Source: Silvanigrellaceae bacterium (GTDB lineage Bacteria; Bdellovibrionota_B; Oligoflexia; Silvanigrellales; CANGWC01). Taken from it: DNA of 36,462 nt. The position numbers and the translations under genes were made by a program. Below the pieces are notes generated by a model that did no database searches, was not told the DNA's origin, and saw only the letters and a program-made list of their open reading frames with translations. Where the stretch lies: contig CANGWC010000008.1 in the NCBI GenBank assembly GCA_947457515.1, forward strand, positions 1-36,462, written 5' to 3'. Shown one piece after another: positions 1 through 9,165 of this stretch. Within the stretch, counting starts at the first letter, position 1. Every line of letters begins with the position of its first letter.

Positions 1-120
1 AAAGCTCTTAAAATTAAATATTCTATATGGCAAACCCGCAGTCGAAGTGTTGCTAATTATTTTGTCAATATCTTTGGCGCTATTTGTGCTCATGGGCTTG
101 GGTATAAATTTGGATTTTGA
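1..120 (+). CDS. 3' end of a truncated ORF, possibly a transposase C-terminus (open at the left window edge)
   Basis: Frame 1 is open from base 1 to the TGA at 118-120: KALKIKYSIWQTRSRSVANYFVNIFGAICAHGLGYKFGF*. Basic/aromatic tail resembles transposase C-termini, but no catalytic motif is visible. Confidence 0.3.
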   Translation, partial: KALKIKYSIWQTRSRSVANYFVNIFGAICAHGLGYKFGF

Positions 121-215
121 AGCTCTTATCCCGAACTCACGTTACTAAAAAGAATTTTAGAAATATCCATCATTGATGCACCCATGAATTAAGATATTGT
201 TTGAAGTTTTTGAGG

Positions 216-884
216 TTAGGAGTCGGGGCTGTTTTTAGTTTTGATTTGTTTCAAATATTCTATAAGTAACCCATACTTTTTCTGAGTAATCTTCCCTCTG
301 GTAAACTGTAAAAGGACTCTCCACAAATCTGTATTCTCTAAATACAGATGAACGAGCCTCAGTAAAGATTCATCCTTACTAGAACCCTTTAAAACCCTCC
401 ATAACGTTGTGATAGGAATATCTAAGGCCAAAGCTAAATCATTTTGAGAGAGTGGAACCTCTTCTAGAATTCTTCTTAAAGCCTTAGGAATGATTTCATC
501 TTGAAGAACAAATACACGTTCTATAATGAAATCAGACGGACCCCTTCTCCCTAATGAGGGTAAAAGGATCATAGGGTTTCTTTCATCCACACTGATGCCT
601 ACAGACTCACAATATTCAGGGTATGCAGCATTACGACGACTGGGTATTCTATCCACAAATTCAGGGAATAGACTTTCTCTAAAGATCGGTTTATCTGAAA
701 GAAGAAGATTAGGACCTATCGCAAAAGCATTATGAGATCGAATGAAAGATGAATCATATTGAAAGACAAACCCTTTTTCCTTGGCTTCACTGAGTCTACC
801 CACATATTCTCGTTTCTCTTTTAATTCTAAGAAGACATCCACAGATTTAATATCAAGTTCATAAAGATCAGTGACTAAGGGCAT
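216..884 (-). CDS. HipS-like (HipA N-terminal subdomain) fused to a C-terminal Cro/Xre-type HTH; putative fused antitoxin
   Basis: N-terminal half has a HipA N-subdomain pattern (YVGRLSEAKEKGFVFQYDSSFI...FVDRIPSRRNAAYPEYCESVGISVDERNPMILLPSLGRRGPSDF). C-terminal half has an HTH (SQNDLALALDIPITTLWRVLKGSSKDESLLRLVHLYL). Overlaps the upstream kinase gene by 17 bp. Confidence 0.7.
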   Translation of the reverse strand: MPLVTDLYELDIKSVDVFLELKEKREYVGRLSEAKEKGFVFQYDSSFIRSHNAFAIGPNLLLSDKPIFRESLFPEFVDRIPSRRNAAYPEYCESVGISVDERNPMILLPSLGRRGPSDFIIERVFVLQDEIIPKALRRILEEVPLSQNDLALALDIPITTLWRVLKGSSKDESLLRLVHLYLENTDLWRVLLQFTRGKITQKKYGLLIEYLKQIKTKNSPDS

Positions 885-1809
885 TTCTCAACTCCTCATA
901 TCTTTGTGTGAAAAGCCGTTGAAAAGCTTTTTTCATATTTACGGAACAAAAAGATTCTTCCATCAGATTTTGAATCTTAGATATTTTAATCTTTTTGAAA
1001 AACTCCTTCACCGAAGACTCAAATCCCCTATCAAAAAATTCAACAACATAATCAATCATGCCAGGTTCATTTGTTTTTTCCGTTCTGATTTTACCTTTAG
1101 GATTAAATTGAGCTTGTAAAATGGAGCCTGACTGTAACCCCAAGAAACTGGGGTTATCGTAGATAGGAGCCAATATTGTTTTTTTAGGGAAGTTTAAAAA
1201 CCCTAGATTTCTTCCATGGCGATCATGATTTCCAATCAAAGAATCAAATAAACACATCTGAACAAAACTCTCTTGATAATGAAAGTCTCCCGTTTCTTTT
1301 TGGATGATCTCAAGAAGCTCCTTGCAAGAATAATGACTATCTTCTTTTAAATAATGGTAGATATGATTTAAAGAAACTGGATGAGACAATGTAGTCATAA
1401 AGTTTTCTACAATGAATGTTCGAACACCGTAAAAATCAATTAAGAAAAAATTTGGTACATTAAGTCCCAAGTTCAGAGCAATCTGATTACAGAGATATTC
1501 ATTATCGGGAAGTTCAGGGGCCTCTTTTTCTTGGACTTTCAGAATATACTCTTTCCCATTGAGCTCAGCGGTATACTTTTTGAATTGCCCTTGGAAGAAA
1601 CTACTCGTAAAATTTCGATACCTTTGAGGATTATCTTTATCAAGAGAAGCGGAATCAGAACCCTGATTCTTCAAAACAACATTTTCAAAATCACTCCAAG
1701 AAGAGAGATGAAACACTTTACAGAAACAATCTTTATGGAGTCCATGATAGGAGTTATATTCTTCTAGAGTTAAAGTCTTACAACAGGAAAGACAGATATT
1801 TCCTTTCAT
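868..1809 (-). CDS. HipA/HipT-like serine/threonine kinase lacking the N-terminal HipA subdomain, with an N-terminal Cys/His zinc-binding-like motif
   Basis: Catalytic motif SLIGNHDRHGRNLGFL and metal-binding APIYDNPS typical of HipA kinases; PELPDNEYLCNQIALNLGLNVP conserved; N-term CLSCCKTLTLEEYNSYHGLHKDCFCKVF. Confidence 0.82.
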   Translation of the reverse strand: MKGNICLSCCKTLTLEEYNSYHGLHKDCFCKVFHLSSWSDFENVVLKNQGSDSASLDKDNPQRYRNFTSSFFQGQFKKYTAELNGKEYILKVQEKEAPELPDNEYLCNQIALNLGLNVPNFFLIDFYGVRTFIVENFMTTLSHPVSLNHIYHYLKEDSHYSCKELLEIIQKETGDFHYQESFVQMCLFDSLIGNHDRHGRNLGFLNFPKKTILAPIYDNPSFLGLQSGSILQAQFNPKGKIRTEKTNEPGMIDYVVEFFDRGFESSVKEFFKKIKISKIQNLMEESFCSVNMKKAFQRLFTQRYEELRNALSH

Positions 1810-1865
1810 AACAATAAATTACCTAAAAATCTTTTTAAAAAACCCACCAACCGATAATTTATTAT

Positions 1866-1935
1866 ATTCAATTGAAGTTATAAAATCAATACACTCAATT
1901 GAAGTTAAATTAAGAGCATATTCAATTGAAGTTAT
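1866..1935. promoter_or_regulatory. Three iterated operator-like repeats, core TCAATTGAAGTTA, 27-bp period
   Basis: ATTCAATTGAAGTTAT 1866-1881, ACTCAATTGAAGTTAA 1893-1908, ATTCAATTGAAGTTAT 1920-1935. Each contains the palindrome TCAATTGA. Located directly upstream of the minus-strand kinase gene. Confidence 0.75.
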
Positions 1936-1936
1936 C

Positions 1937-3199
1937 CTAGAAAGTAAAGTTCACATCTTTCACAAGGGCGCCGGGAACTTTAACCCCTCCAAATTGACGA
2001 CTTCCATAAGTACCTACTTCATAAATCAGCTTAGTTTCTTTATCTAAAGCCATGAGATTCTTTCCAAAAATATGATAAAGAGACTCATCAAATCTTATGG
2101 GTTGAATATTATCTTTGATTTCTCCATCTTCAATAAAGAAACAATGAAATCTAGTCATCCCGGTACATCTTCCCTGATGAGCATCACTCCAATTCAAATA
2201 GTGTACATAAGGAATGTAGATGCCTTTCTTCATCTCTTTATAAGAAGTTGTATGAGTTCCAGGAAGAATCTCAGCAGATCGTAAAGACTCACTTTCTAAG
2301 GCTCCATGGGAGTTTTTTTTGTATTTTAAGGCTGAACGAGGACTTGTGAGCGACTCTATCCATTTACCCTCTGCGATTAAAGGAACTTTAATGGGAGAGA
2401 GGATTCCTAATTCATTAAAGTGGGGAGATAATCCAAGATTAAAGTTTTCTTGTAAAGAGAAAAGAGGAGAAAAGGTTTTTTCTTCTTTAAGAAAGCTTTT
2501 ATTCTCTTGTACTGCTGCTTGAGAAACTCCATTCCAAGAGAAAAGAGAAAGAAGATCTGCAATGGCCTCTGGCCCAAAATAAACATCATAGTGATCTGGT
2601 TTCAAAGATTTTAAGTTAGGCTTTAAATGTTCTAGGTAATAAATTGTTTCATTAAGATTTTTTTGCCATTTATCAAAATCCCAACTGGGAGAACAATAGA
2701 TCCCCTTAGCTGATAAGGGATACTTAATAAGACTGTAATCAAAGAAGAGCGATGAGTGGGAATATTTTTTTTTGTTTCCTAAAGAATCATGAATAGAATA
2801 ATTCAGAGCACTTTCCATAAAAAGTCCTGTAGCCTGAACTTTCTGGATGGATCCTAAAAGAGATCTTAAAGATTTTTCAAAAGTCTTTTGATCTAAAGTT
2901 AAAGATTTTTCTTCTGAATCCTCAGATTGGAAAGAAGAAGGGTATGTTGTGTATTCATCTACAGAAAGATAAGGAATTTGTTTTCTGAGATCTAAAAGAA
3001 GTTCTTCTAGATTTTTCTCTTCAGTGACTGTCCCCCGAGTGTATTTATCTTCTTTCCAGAGATGTAATGTGTAATTAATTTGATGGATTGATCCTAGATG
3101 TCTGACCTGACTTTTATTGAGACGACAGTAATGACTCTTCTCTTCAAATGTGGTGACTAAAGCAATTTCACCGGAATGTAGCTTGGAAAAAATATTCAT
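1937..3199 (-). CDS. TldD/PmbA-family metallopeptidase-like protein (PmbA/TldE-like partner)
   Basis: Position after a tldD-like gene with a 4-bp overlap; C-terminal GTYGSRQFGGVKVPGALVKDVNFTF and YVHYLNWSDAHQGRCTGMTRF resemble TldD/PmbA C-terminal domains; no HExxxH. Confidence 0.7.
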   Translation of the reverse strand: MNIFSKLHSGEIALVTTFEEKSHYCRLNKSQVRHLGSIHQINYTLHLWKEDKYTRGTVTEEKNLEELLLDLRKQIPYLSVDEYTTYPSSFQSEDSEEKSLTLDQKTFEKSLRSLLGSIQKVQATGLFMESALNYSIHDSLGNKKKYSHSSLFFDYSLIKYPLSAKGIYCSPSWDFDKWQKNLNETIYYLEHLKPNLKSLKPDHYDVYFGPEAIADLLSLFSWNGVSQAAVQENKSFLKEEKTFSPLFSLQENFNLGLSPHFNELGILSPIKVPLIAEGKWIESLTSPRSALKYKKNSHGALESESLRSAEILPGTHTTSYKEMKKGIYIPYVHYLNWSDAHQGRCTGMTRFHCFFIEDGEIKDNIQPIRFDESLYHIFGKNLMALDKETKLIYEVGTYGSRQFGGVKVPGALVKDVNFTF

Positions 3200-4617
3200 A
3201 CGTTACTGAACACTTTTATATTTTCAAAAACAGCATAAGGAGCTTTATGACTCACAAACATCACCTGATTAGGTTCACCTTTACCGCAGTTTTTATAACC
3301 CTGATCAATAGAATGACTTCCTGCATATTTTAAACTTCTCCAGAAATCTAAAGTTCTGCCCCTATAATTAGGGCGTTGATAAATTTGAGTGAGTTTCCCA
3401 TTTTCTATTTTTTGGGCCCATTCACAACCAAATTGAAAATTATCTCGATGATCATCTATGGACCATGATCGATTACTTTTCATAAAGATGCCTTTTTCGA
3501 TTTTGGAAACTAAGTCATCAAATGATCCATCCGTTCCTGGTTCCATATTAATATTAGCCATTCTATCTATGGGAGCCCGGTTCCAACTGCTAGCTCTTGC
3601 GTTAGCTAAAGCTTTAAATCTATCTGATTTTTTTTCATCTTGAAGTCGAGAGTAACTGTCTAACCCACCTAACCCACAGAAAAGTTTTCCTTGACCTATT
3701 AGGACTTCTTTTTTGGCTTCATAGCCTAAATCATCAAATTGATAACTGGCTAATTGATGCTGATCTGTCGGATCAAAAGTCACATTCAAAAGAGGAGATC
3801 CGTATTGTAACGATCCAAAGTCTTCCAATGACACAAAACTTGTTCCCGCATAGTTCCATTCATCTCCTAGAATTCTATCCATTTCTAAGGGATGTCCTAT
3901 GCTTTCATGAATTTGTAACGTGAGTTGATCTGGTGCTAAGAGAAGATCCAGTGTGTCATTAGGACAGACTTCAGCATCTTTTAATTGATGAGATTCACTG
4001 ACAAGCTCTTTACAAATATCTTTCCAAGAAACCTTTAAAATAGATTCTGGATAACCAAAAATGCTTCTATCTAAAGATCTGCTGCAAGGACCGTGTGCTC
4101 CTTTTGTCATGGTTTCTAAATAGAAATGACTGAGTTGGTGTGTTTGAAGGATCTCTTTACTTTGAGAAATGATGTGAGTTTGGATATCTTCATAAACGAG
4201 AGCACTTCTATAGAATTCTGTTTGAGGACCCTTCAAATCTTTTTGGATTCCTTTGAGGAATAAAATTCCCTCATCCAGATCTAAAAACTTTTTAAAATCC
4301 TTATGAGAAGACACTGAGTGATGAGTTTTACTGGAAGATAGAATACGCTTTTTAAAAACAGAATGTTCTTTCATAAACTGAGCATTCTGAGTTGCTTCAT
4401 GAATCGCTAATTTGACTTTTTCTGGAGTCAATTTTCCCGGGAAAGATGAGTATCCTACTCCCTTAGGAAGACTGACTTCCACCATAAAACCTTCATCTTC
4501 CTCCATGGAAGGTGGATCAATATCTTCTAATGAAACACTTAAAGAAAGAGTTTTCTTATGAACATGCCTTAAAGTAACTTCTGGAGTCAAAAGAGAAATG
4601 ATTCTAGGATCTGTCAT
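3196..4617 (-). CDS. tldD: TldD-like metallopeptidase
   Basis: HESIGHPLEMDRILGDEWNYAGTSF matches the TldD HExxxH region; RANINMEPG-like and NRSWSIDDHRDNFQFGCEWA motifs. Start set at the internal ATG (4617), just past the stop of the upstream gene; the listed ORF extends to 4644. Confidence 0.85.
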   Translation of the reverse strand: MTDPRIISLLTPEVTLRHVHKKTLSLSVSLEDIDPPSMEEDEGFMVEVSLPKGVGYSSFPGKLTPEKVKLAIHEATQNAQFMKEHSVFKKRILSSSKTHHSVSSHKDFKKFLDLDEGILFLKGIQKDLKGPQTEFYRSALVYEDIQTHIISQSKEILQTHQLSHFYLETMTKGAHGPCSRSLDRSIFGYPESILKVSWKDICKELVSESHQLKDAEVCPNDTLDLLLAPDQLTLQIHESIGHPLEMDRILGDEWNYAGTSFVSLEDFGSLQYGSPLLNVTFDPTDQHQLASYQFDDLGYEAKKEVLIGQGKLFCGLGGLDSYSRLQDEKKSDRFKALANARASSWNRAPIDRMANINMEPGTDGSFDDLVSKIEKGIFMKSNRSWSIDDHRDNFQFGCEWAQKIENGKLTQIYQRPNYRGRTLDFWRSLKYAGSHSIDQGYKNCGKGEPNQVMFVSHKAPYAVFENIKVFSNV

Positions 4618-4618
4618 A

Positions 4619-6652
4619 TTATTCTTGGTTGGAGTTATTAGCATCCATAGCTTTTAAAATCATTTGGGAAATATCCATCACTTCTAAATCTTTAGTTTCA
4701 GGAATATCTTTAGCTGCTCCCTTAAAGTTAATCAAACAATAAGAGCAACCTGTGACAAGAGTTTGAGCAGAGGTCTCTTTGACTTGAGACAATCTATCAT
4801 TAACAACCGAATGTCCACCTTTAGATTCATACCACATGTTGCCTCCACCCATTCCACAACAGTGCGCTTCTTTCTTATTGAATTTCATTTCATTCAATCT
4901 CAAACCAGCAATGCCCTCAATCAGCTTTCTGGGTGCATCATATTCTCCATTATGTCTTCCTAAGAAACAAGGATCATGAAAGGTTACTTCTTTTCTGATT
5001 TCTCCTGGAAGTTTTAATTTACCTTCTTTATAAAGTTCCGTTAAAAGTTGTGTATGATGATACACATCAAAATCACCACCATACTGAGCGTAATCATTTT
5101 TGAGAGTATTGAGACAATGGGGACAGTGACTGACTATTTTCTTGAATTTAGGTTTCTTAAGATTTTCAATATTCTTTTGAGCGATCTCTGAAAAAGAATA
5201 TTCATCTCCTAAACGTTTTACAGGCTCTCCTGTGCATGACTCTTTTCCTAAGATAGCAAAATCAACATTTGTTGCTTGTAGAATTTGAATCACAGCTTCT
5301 GTCACTTTTTGATTGGCAGCATCATAAGATCCTGCACAACCTATCCAATATAACCACTCTACTGGAGGAGAATCATCATTAAGGATCTTAATGTTTTCAA
5401 ATCCTTTAATGGTTTTAAGATGTGTAAATCGATCCGATGGAGAGAGCCCCCATGGGTTACCTTGTTGTTTAATATTCTCAATAGCTTTAGCTCCATTAGA
5501 GGGAACTTCACCTAAACTTAAGGTTTGGTATCTTCGTAAATCCATAATGGTACTGAGTTGGTTAATGCCTACCGGACATTGATCAACACAGGCTCCACAA
5601 CTGGTACATGCCCAGATCTCATCATGATTAATGACTCCAGATTCATACAAAGGAACAGGCTCGACTAACATACTGTCTCTAAGTTTGAGAATAACTTCCC
5701 TAGGATCTAAAGGTTTATCTGCAATATGTGCTGGACACACATCACTGCATCTTCGACATTCTGTACAAGAATCAAAACTTAAAAGATCTTTCCATGTAAA
5801 TTCTTGAATTGTCTTAGGCCCAAAATGATCTGCTTCTGTAGCCTCAAAATTCATCGCTGTTAAAACAACAGATGGTTGTAACCTTTGTGTATAAAGATTC
5901 AGTAAACTCGTTACAATATGCATAGCTTTGCTATAAGGAATCGCTGCTATGAAAGACATTGTTGTCACCATATGAAAATACCAGAGTGCAGAATAGATAT
6001 TTTCCATAGCTTCTTTACTTAAGCTAGAAGGATAAATAAGAGAAAATAATGCTCCTACAAAACTCCAATAAAAATCTTTGGCGTTAGGATCTTGATGGAG
6101 TCTTGCTCCTTCTACCAAAAATCCCTGAACTACAAGTAAAAGAAGAATAAAATAAAGAATTCTCATTTTAGAATCAGTTTTAAATTGATCTGATTGAGTC
6201 TTCCTACGGTACATACCTAGAACTAGCCCTACAAATAAAGCTACTCCACCGACTTCACAAAGTACCGTTACAAAAAGATAAAACCATCCATGATAGAGAT
6301 GAACGATATGATATTCTTCTAAGAAGACAATGGTTGTCCCAAAAAATAAAGCTAAGAAACCGTAGAAAATGAGTCCATGCATCCATGCTGCATAATAGGA
6401 TGTTTTTCGGATATCCTGTCTTCGTTTTCTTAATATTTTGTATTGAGCTAAACCATCTCGAAGAACAACGGTTAATCGATACCATGGCTTATCAAAGGAT
6501 TTCTCAGGTTTGCCCTGATGCCAAAGTTTAAATCTTTTATAGATACCGTGAATTAATATAAGAGTTGCAATAGCTAACCATATATATGTTGTCTTAGAAA
6601 GGAGTTGATGAAGCTCTCCTGATGGAGACCAATAAATTTTTCTTGTGATCAT
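4619..6652 (-). CDS. Membrane (Fe-S)-binding oxidoreductase: cytochrome b/NarI-like N-terminus, 4Fe-4S ferredoxin domain, CCG (heterodisulfide reductase-like) domains; ETF:quinone oxidoreductase (EMO/EtfD)-like architecture
   Basis: Several TM helices, then CTECRRCSDVCPAH and CTSCGACVDQCPVG, then CCG-type motifs (HCPHCLNTLKND..., CCGMGGGNMW, GCSYC). SD-like GAAGGAAGG precedes the ATG at 6652; the listed ORF extends to 6676. Confidence 0.85.
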   Translation of the reverse strand: MITRKIYWSPSGELHQLLSKTTYIWLAIATLILIHGIYKRFKLWHQGKPEKSFDKPWYRLTVVLRDGLAQYKILRKRRQDIRKTSYYAAWMHGLIFYGFLALFFGTTIVFLEEYHIVHLYHGWFYLFVTVLCEVGGVALFVGLVLGMYRRKTQSDQFKTDSKMRILYFILLLLVVQGFLVEGARLHQDPNAKDFYWSFVGALFSLIYPSSLSKEAMENIYSALWYFHMVTTMSFIAAIPYSKAMHIVTSLLNLYTQRLQPSVVLTAMNFEATEADHFGPKTIQEFTWKDLLSFDSCTECRRCSDVCPAHIADKPLDPREVILKLRDSMLVEPVPLYESGVINHDEIWACTSCGACVDQCPVGINQLSTIMDLRRYQTLSLGEVPSNGAKAIENIKQQGNPWGLSPSDRFTHLKTIKGFENIKILNDDSPPVEWLYWIGCAGSYDAANQKVTEAVIQILQATNVDFAILGKESCTGEPVKRLGDEYSFSEIAQKNIENLKKPKFKKIVSHCPHCLNTLKNDYAQYGGDFDVYHHTQLLTELYKEGKLKLPGEIRKEVTFHDPCFLGRHNGEYDAPRKLIEGIAGLRLNEMKFNKKEAHCCGMGGGNMWYESKGGHSVVNDRLSQVKETSAQTLVTGCSYCLINFKGAAKDIPETKDLEVMDISQMILKAMDANNSNQE

Positions 6653-6889
6653 GAACCTTCCTTCGTTCCTAGACACAGTGTATTATTTTTTAGTTCTTTT
6701 TTGTAACGGGATAAGGCCTCTCCTTTTTTTGACAGTTTTTTAAATTCCTTGATGATTCTGTCCATTAAAAGTCTATTTTTACTGGAGTAAGACAAAATTT
6801 ACACTTTCAAAAACAAAAACGGCTATAGTGGTTAAAAAAGATTTTGAAATATAATATCTATTGAATTTGTGTAAATTAGGGAACACTTT

Positions 6890-7870
6890 ATGACTGAAAA
6901 CCATCTTTTTATTCAATGTCAGAATCTTCTCTTAGATGATCTTAAAAAGAATTTTCCTCAAACTTTAGAATCTATAGAAAAAACAGTCTCTTTGATTAAA
7001 AATAAAACGAACCCTTGCATCTATATGAGTGCTGTAGGCAAATCTGCATTTATCGCAAGATGGTTCTCGTCTATCTTAAAAAGTATTGGGATATCATCTC
7101 AATACCTGCATCCTGTGGATGCTCTTCATGGAGATATTGGCCAAATTCTTGAAAAAGATGTTGTGTTCTTTTTAAGTTACGGTGGACATACAGATGAATT
7201 AACTGAACTTTTTTTAAATATACAGAAAAGAGGATCTGCGACAATCACGTTAAGCTCTTCTCCTATAGCTCCTTTGTCTCAATCAGCACAAATTTATATT
7301 CCGATCCCTCTGGTGAAAGAACCTTCTCCCATAGAACATGTGCCTTTAATGGCTTCTATGGCTTCTTTATCTGTTTGCTCTCTTTTAATTACTAAAATTT
7401 TAGAATCTCTACCCATACCCCTAGAAGTTTATAAAAAAAACCATCCTTATGGAAAGATTGGCAAAAATCTTTTGAAAGTTCAAGATATTATGACAGCTTT
7501 AAAAGATTGCCCAATCGTCACTCCTAAAACTTCTGCTATGGACTGTCTTCATCTTATGACCCAAAAAGCTATGGGTTGTCTTTTAGTCTCAAAAAGCCTC
7601 ACTGAACCTCAATCTTTTGTGGGACTGATCGCAGAAAAAGAACTCCGTATTGCTATGGAAAAATTCCATAAAACTTTCTTTGAACACACTGCTGAGGATT
7701 TTTTAAACTCTCAACCCCTCACATTAAAGCCTCAAACCTCTTTAAAAGAAGCTAGACTTATCATGGAGAATCCTCAACGGATTCTGAATATCATCCCCGT
7801 TGTAGATGACCATCGTCAGCTTCTTGGTCTTCTCAGATTGCACGAGATTATCCGTCTAGGTATCGTATAA
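6890..7870 (+). CDS. kdsD: KpsF/GutQ-type sugar-phosphate isomerase (SIS + two CBS domains; arabinose-5-phosphate isomerase-like)
   Basis: SIS domain MSAVGKSAFIARWFSSILKSIG...HGDIGQI...LSYGGHTDELTEL, followed by a CBS pair (VQDIMTALKDCPIV..., PLTLKPQTSLKEARLIM...). AGGGAA upstream. Confidence 0.85.
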   Translation: MTENHLFIQCQNLLLDDLKKNFPQTLESIEKTVSLIKNKTNPCIYMSAVGKSAFIARWFSSILKSIGISSQYLHPVDALHGDIGQILEKDVVFFLSYGGHTDELTELFLNIQKRGSATITLSSSPIAPLSQSAQIYIPIPLVKEPSPIEHVPLMASMASLSVCSLLITKILESLPIPLEVYKKNHPYGKIGKNLLKVQDIMTALKDCPIVTPKTSAMDCLHLMTQKAMGCLLVSKSLTEPQSFVGLIAEKELRIAMEKFHKTFFEHTAEDFLNSQPLTLKPQTSLKEARLIMENPQRILNIIPVVDDHRQLLGLLRLHEIIRLGIV

Positions 7871-7876
7871 TGAGAT

Positions 7877-9046
7877 ATGCTATTTTTAATTATTGGATTC
7901 CTACAATATTGTGGATCTCCCCTTTTTGAGTCTTCTCAAAGGAAACAAACCCTTTCTGCAAGACTAAGTGACGCTCAGTATCAATTTGATATTGGTAACT
8001 TTAAAAAGTCTTCCGATATTCTTCAAGATATTAAACAGGAGTATCCCAATGATCCTCGAATTAATATTAAGCTTTCTTACTCTCTTCAAGGGCAAGCTGG
8101 TCTAACCATCACTCAAATTCTAGATAAATTCATGAAAAGCACCAGCGTTGCAAAGATTTCTGATTTTGCAAAACTCATTGGACTTTCTGATACTGAAAAA
8201 AAATCTATCATTGCAGCTCTCAACGATCCTAAAAATCCATTACCTCAAAAATTCTCATCTTTAAGATCAGTATCTCCTACACTGGATTACTTTCATCAAA
8301 GCTGGTTATCTATTTGTCCTGTACTTCCACCTAATATTATCAGTTCATTACCAGATAATACTAAAGGTCCTTTAGAATCAAGTAAATGCGGTTCTGGTTC
8401 TACCAACTATAAAACTTCTGCTTTATTGTCTTCCTTATTAGAAAGCTTCGCATCGGGTATTTCTCTCTACCAAGTGATTTTAGATCCTAATGGCACCGGT
8501 GAAATTGTTCTTGTGACACAAGGAACAGCTTTAATTACTAAAATACAAGCATTAAAAGATAGCATTGCAACCTCTAAAGATCCTGTAGGAACCTTAGGTC
8601 AAGTCAATGATAATGTGAGTCAGTTTGTTAAACTTTTAGATACCATGAATGGAGAACTTGTTTCTTTATCTATTTCTAAGTTTTCAACTTTATCTTTATT
8701 GATTGCAAATATTCCTGGAATTCCAGCAGAAGTTAAAGCTCAAGTTGATAGTGCTGTAAAAAGCTTTAGTGATTCTAAAAAGAAGATGGATGGGTATTTA
8801 TCTCAAGCTAATACCACATCATCTCAACCCTCTGATGTTCAAGCCTCAGCTAAAAACTCAGCTTCATCGGTAGACAGTCTTTATGCCCAAGCATGTATCG
8901 TTGTAAGTTCCACAACTTGTCATGATTTCAAATGTAAACTTAAAACAGGATGTGCTAATTTTGATGCTCTAGGAGCTTATGTTTCTGGATCTAAGCCAGC
9001 ATCTTGTACTAATATTACTTACCCTACAGATTGTCCTTCGACTTAA
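7877..9046 (+). CDS. Putative exported protein/lipoprotein with TPR-like N-terminus and Cys-rich C-terminus
   Basis: N-term MLFLIIGFLQYCGSP resembles a lipoprotein signal with an atypical -1 residue; then QYQFDIGNFKKSSDILQDIKQEYPNDPRINIKLSYSLQG (TPR-like). Confidence 0.7.
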   Translation: MLFLIIGFLQYCGSPLFESSQRKQTLSARLSDAQYQFDIGNFKKSSDILQDIKQEYPNDPRINIKLSYSLQGQAGLTITQILDKFMKSTSVAKISDFAKLIGLSDTEKKSIIAALNDPKNPLPQKFSSLRSVSPTLDYFHQSWLSICPVLPPNIISSLPDNTKGPLESSKCGSGSTNYKTSALLSSLLESFASGISLYQVILDPNGTGEIVLVTQGTALITKIQALKDSIATSKDPVGTLGQVNDNVSQFVKLLDTMNGELVSLSISKFSTLSLLIANIPGIPAEVKAQVDSAVKSFSDSKKKMDGYLSQANTTSSQPSDVQASAKNSASSVDSLYAQACIVVSSTTCHDFKCKLKTGCANFDALGAYVSGSKPASCTNITYPTDCPST

Positions 9047-9165
9047 ACCTTGATAATTATGTAGTACTTAAAAACTAATGTTTTATTTAACTTTTAGGTT
9101 CTGAATATTTCATACAGATGATTCAAAGAATTCTTTAGATCGAAATGTTTCTTTAAATTTAATTA

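Noticed and set aside
526-735. 69-aa plus-strand ORF
   Set aside because: Fully antisense to the HipS-HTH fusion gene; no recognisable motif; explained by codon bias.
871-1767. Plus-strand ORFs 871..1119 and 1531..1767
   Set aside because: Antisense to the HipT-like kinase, which has clear catalytic motifs; no independent evidence of coding.
1866-1935. CRISPR array
   Set aside because: Three short repeats with 11-bp spacers and a palindromic core fit operator iterons; repeats and spacers are too short for CRISPR and no cas genes are present.
2072-2589. Short ORFs 2072..2284, 2319..2522 and 2407..2589
   Set aside because: They lie within the PmbA-like gene in other frames; no motifs.
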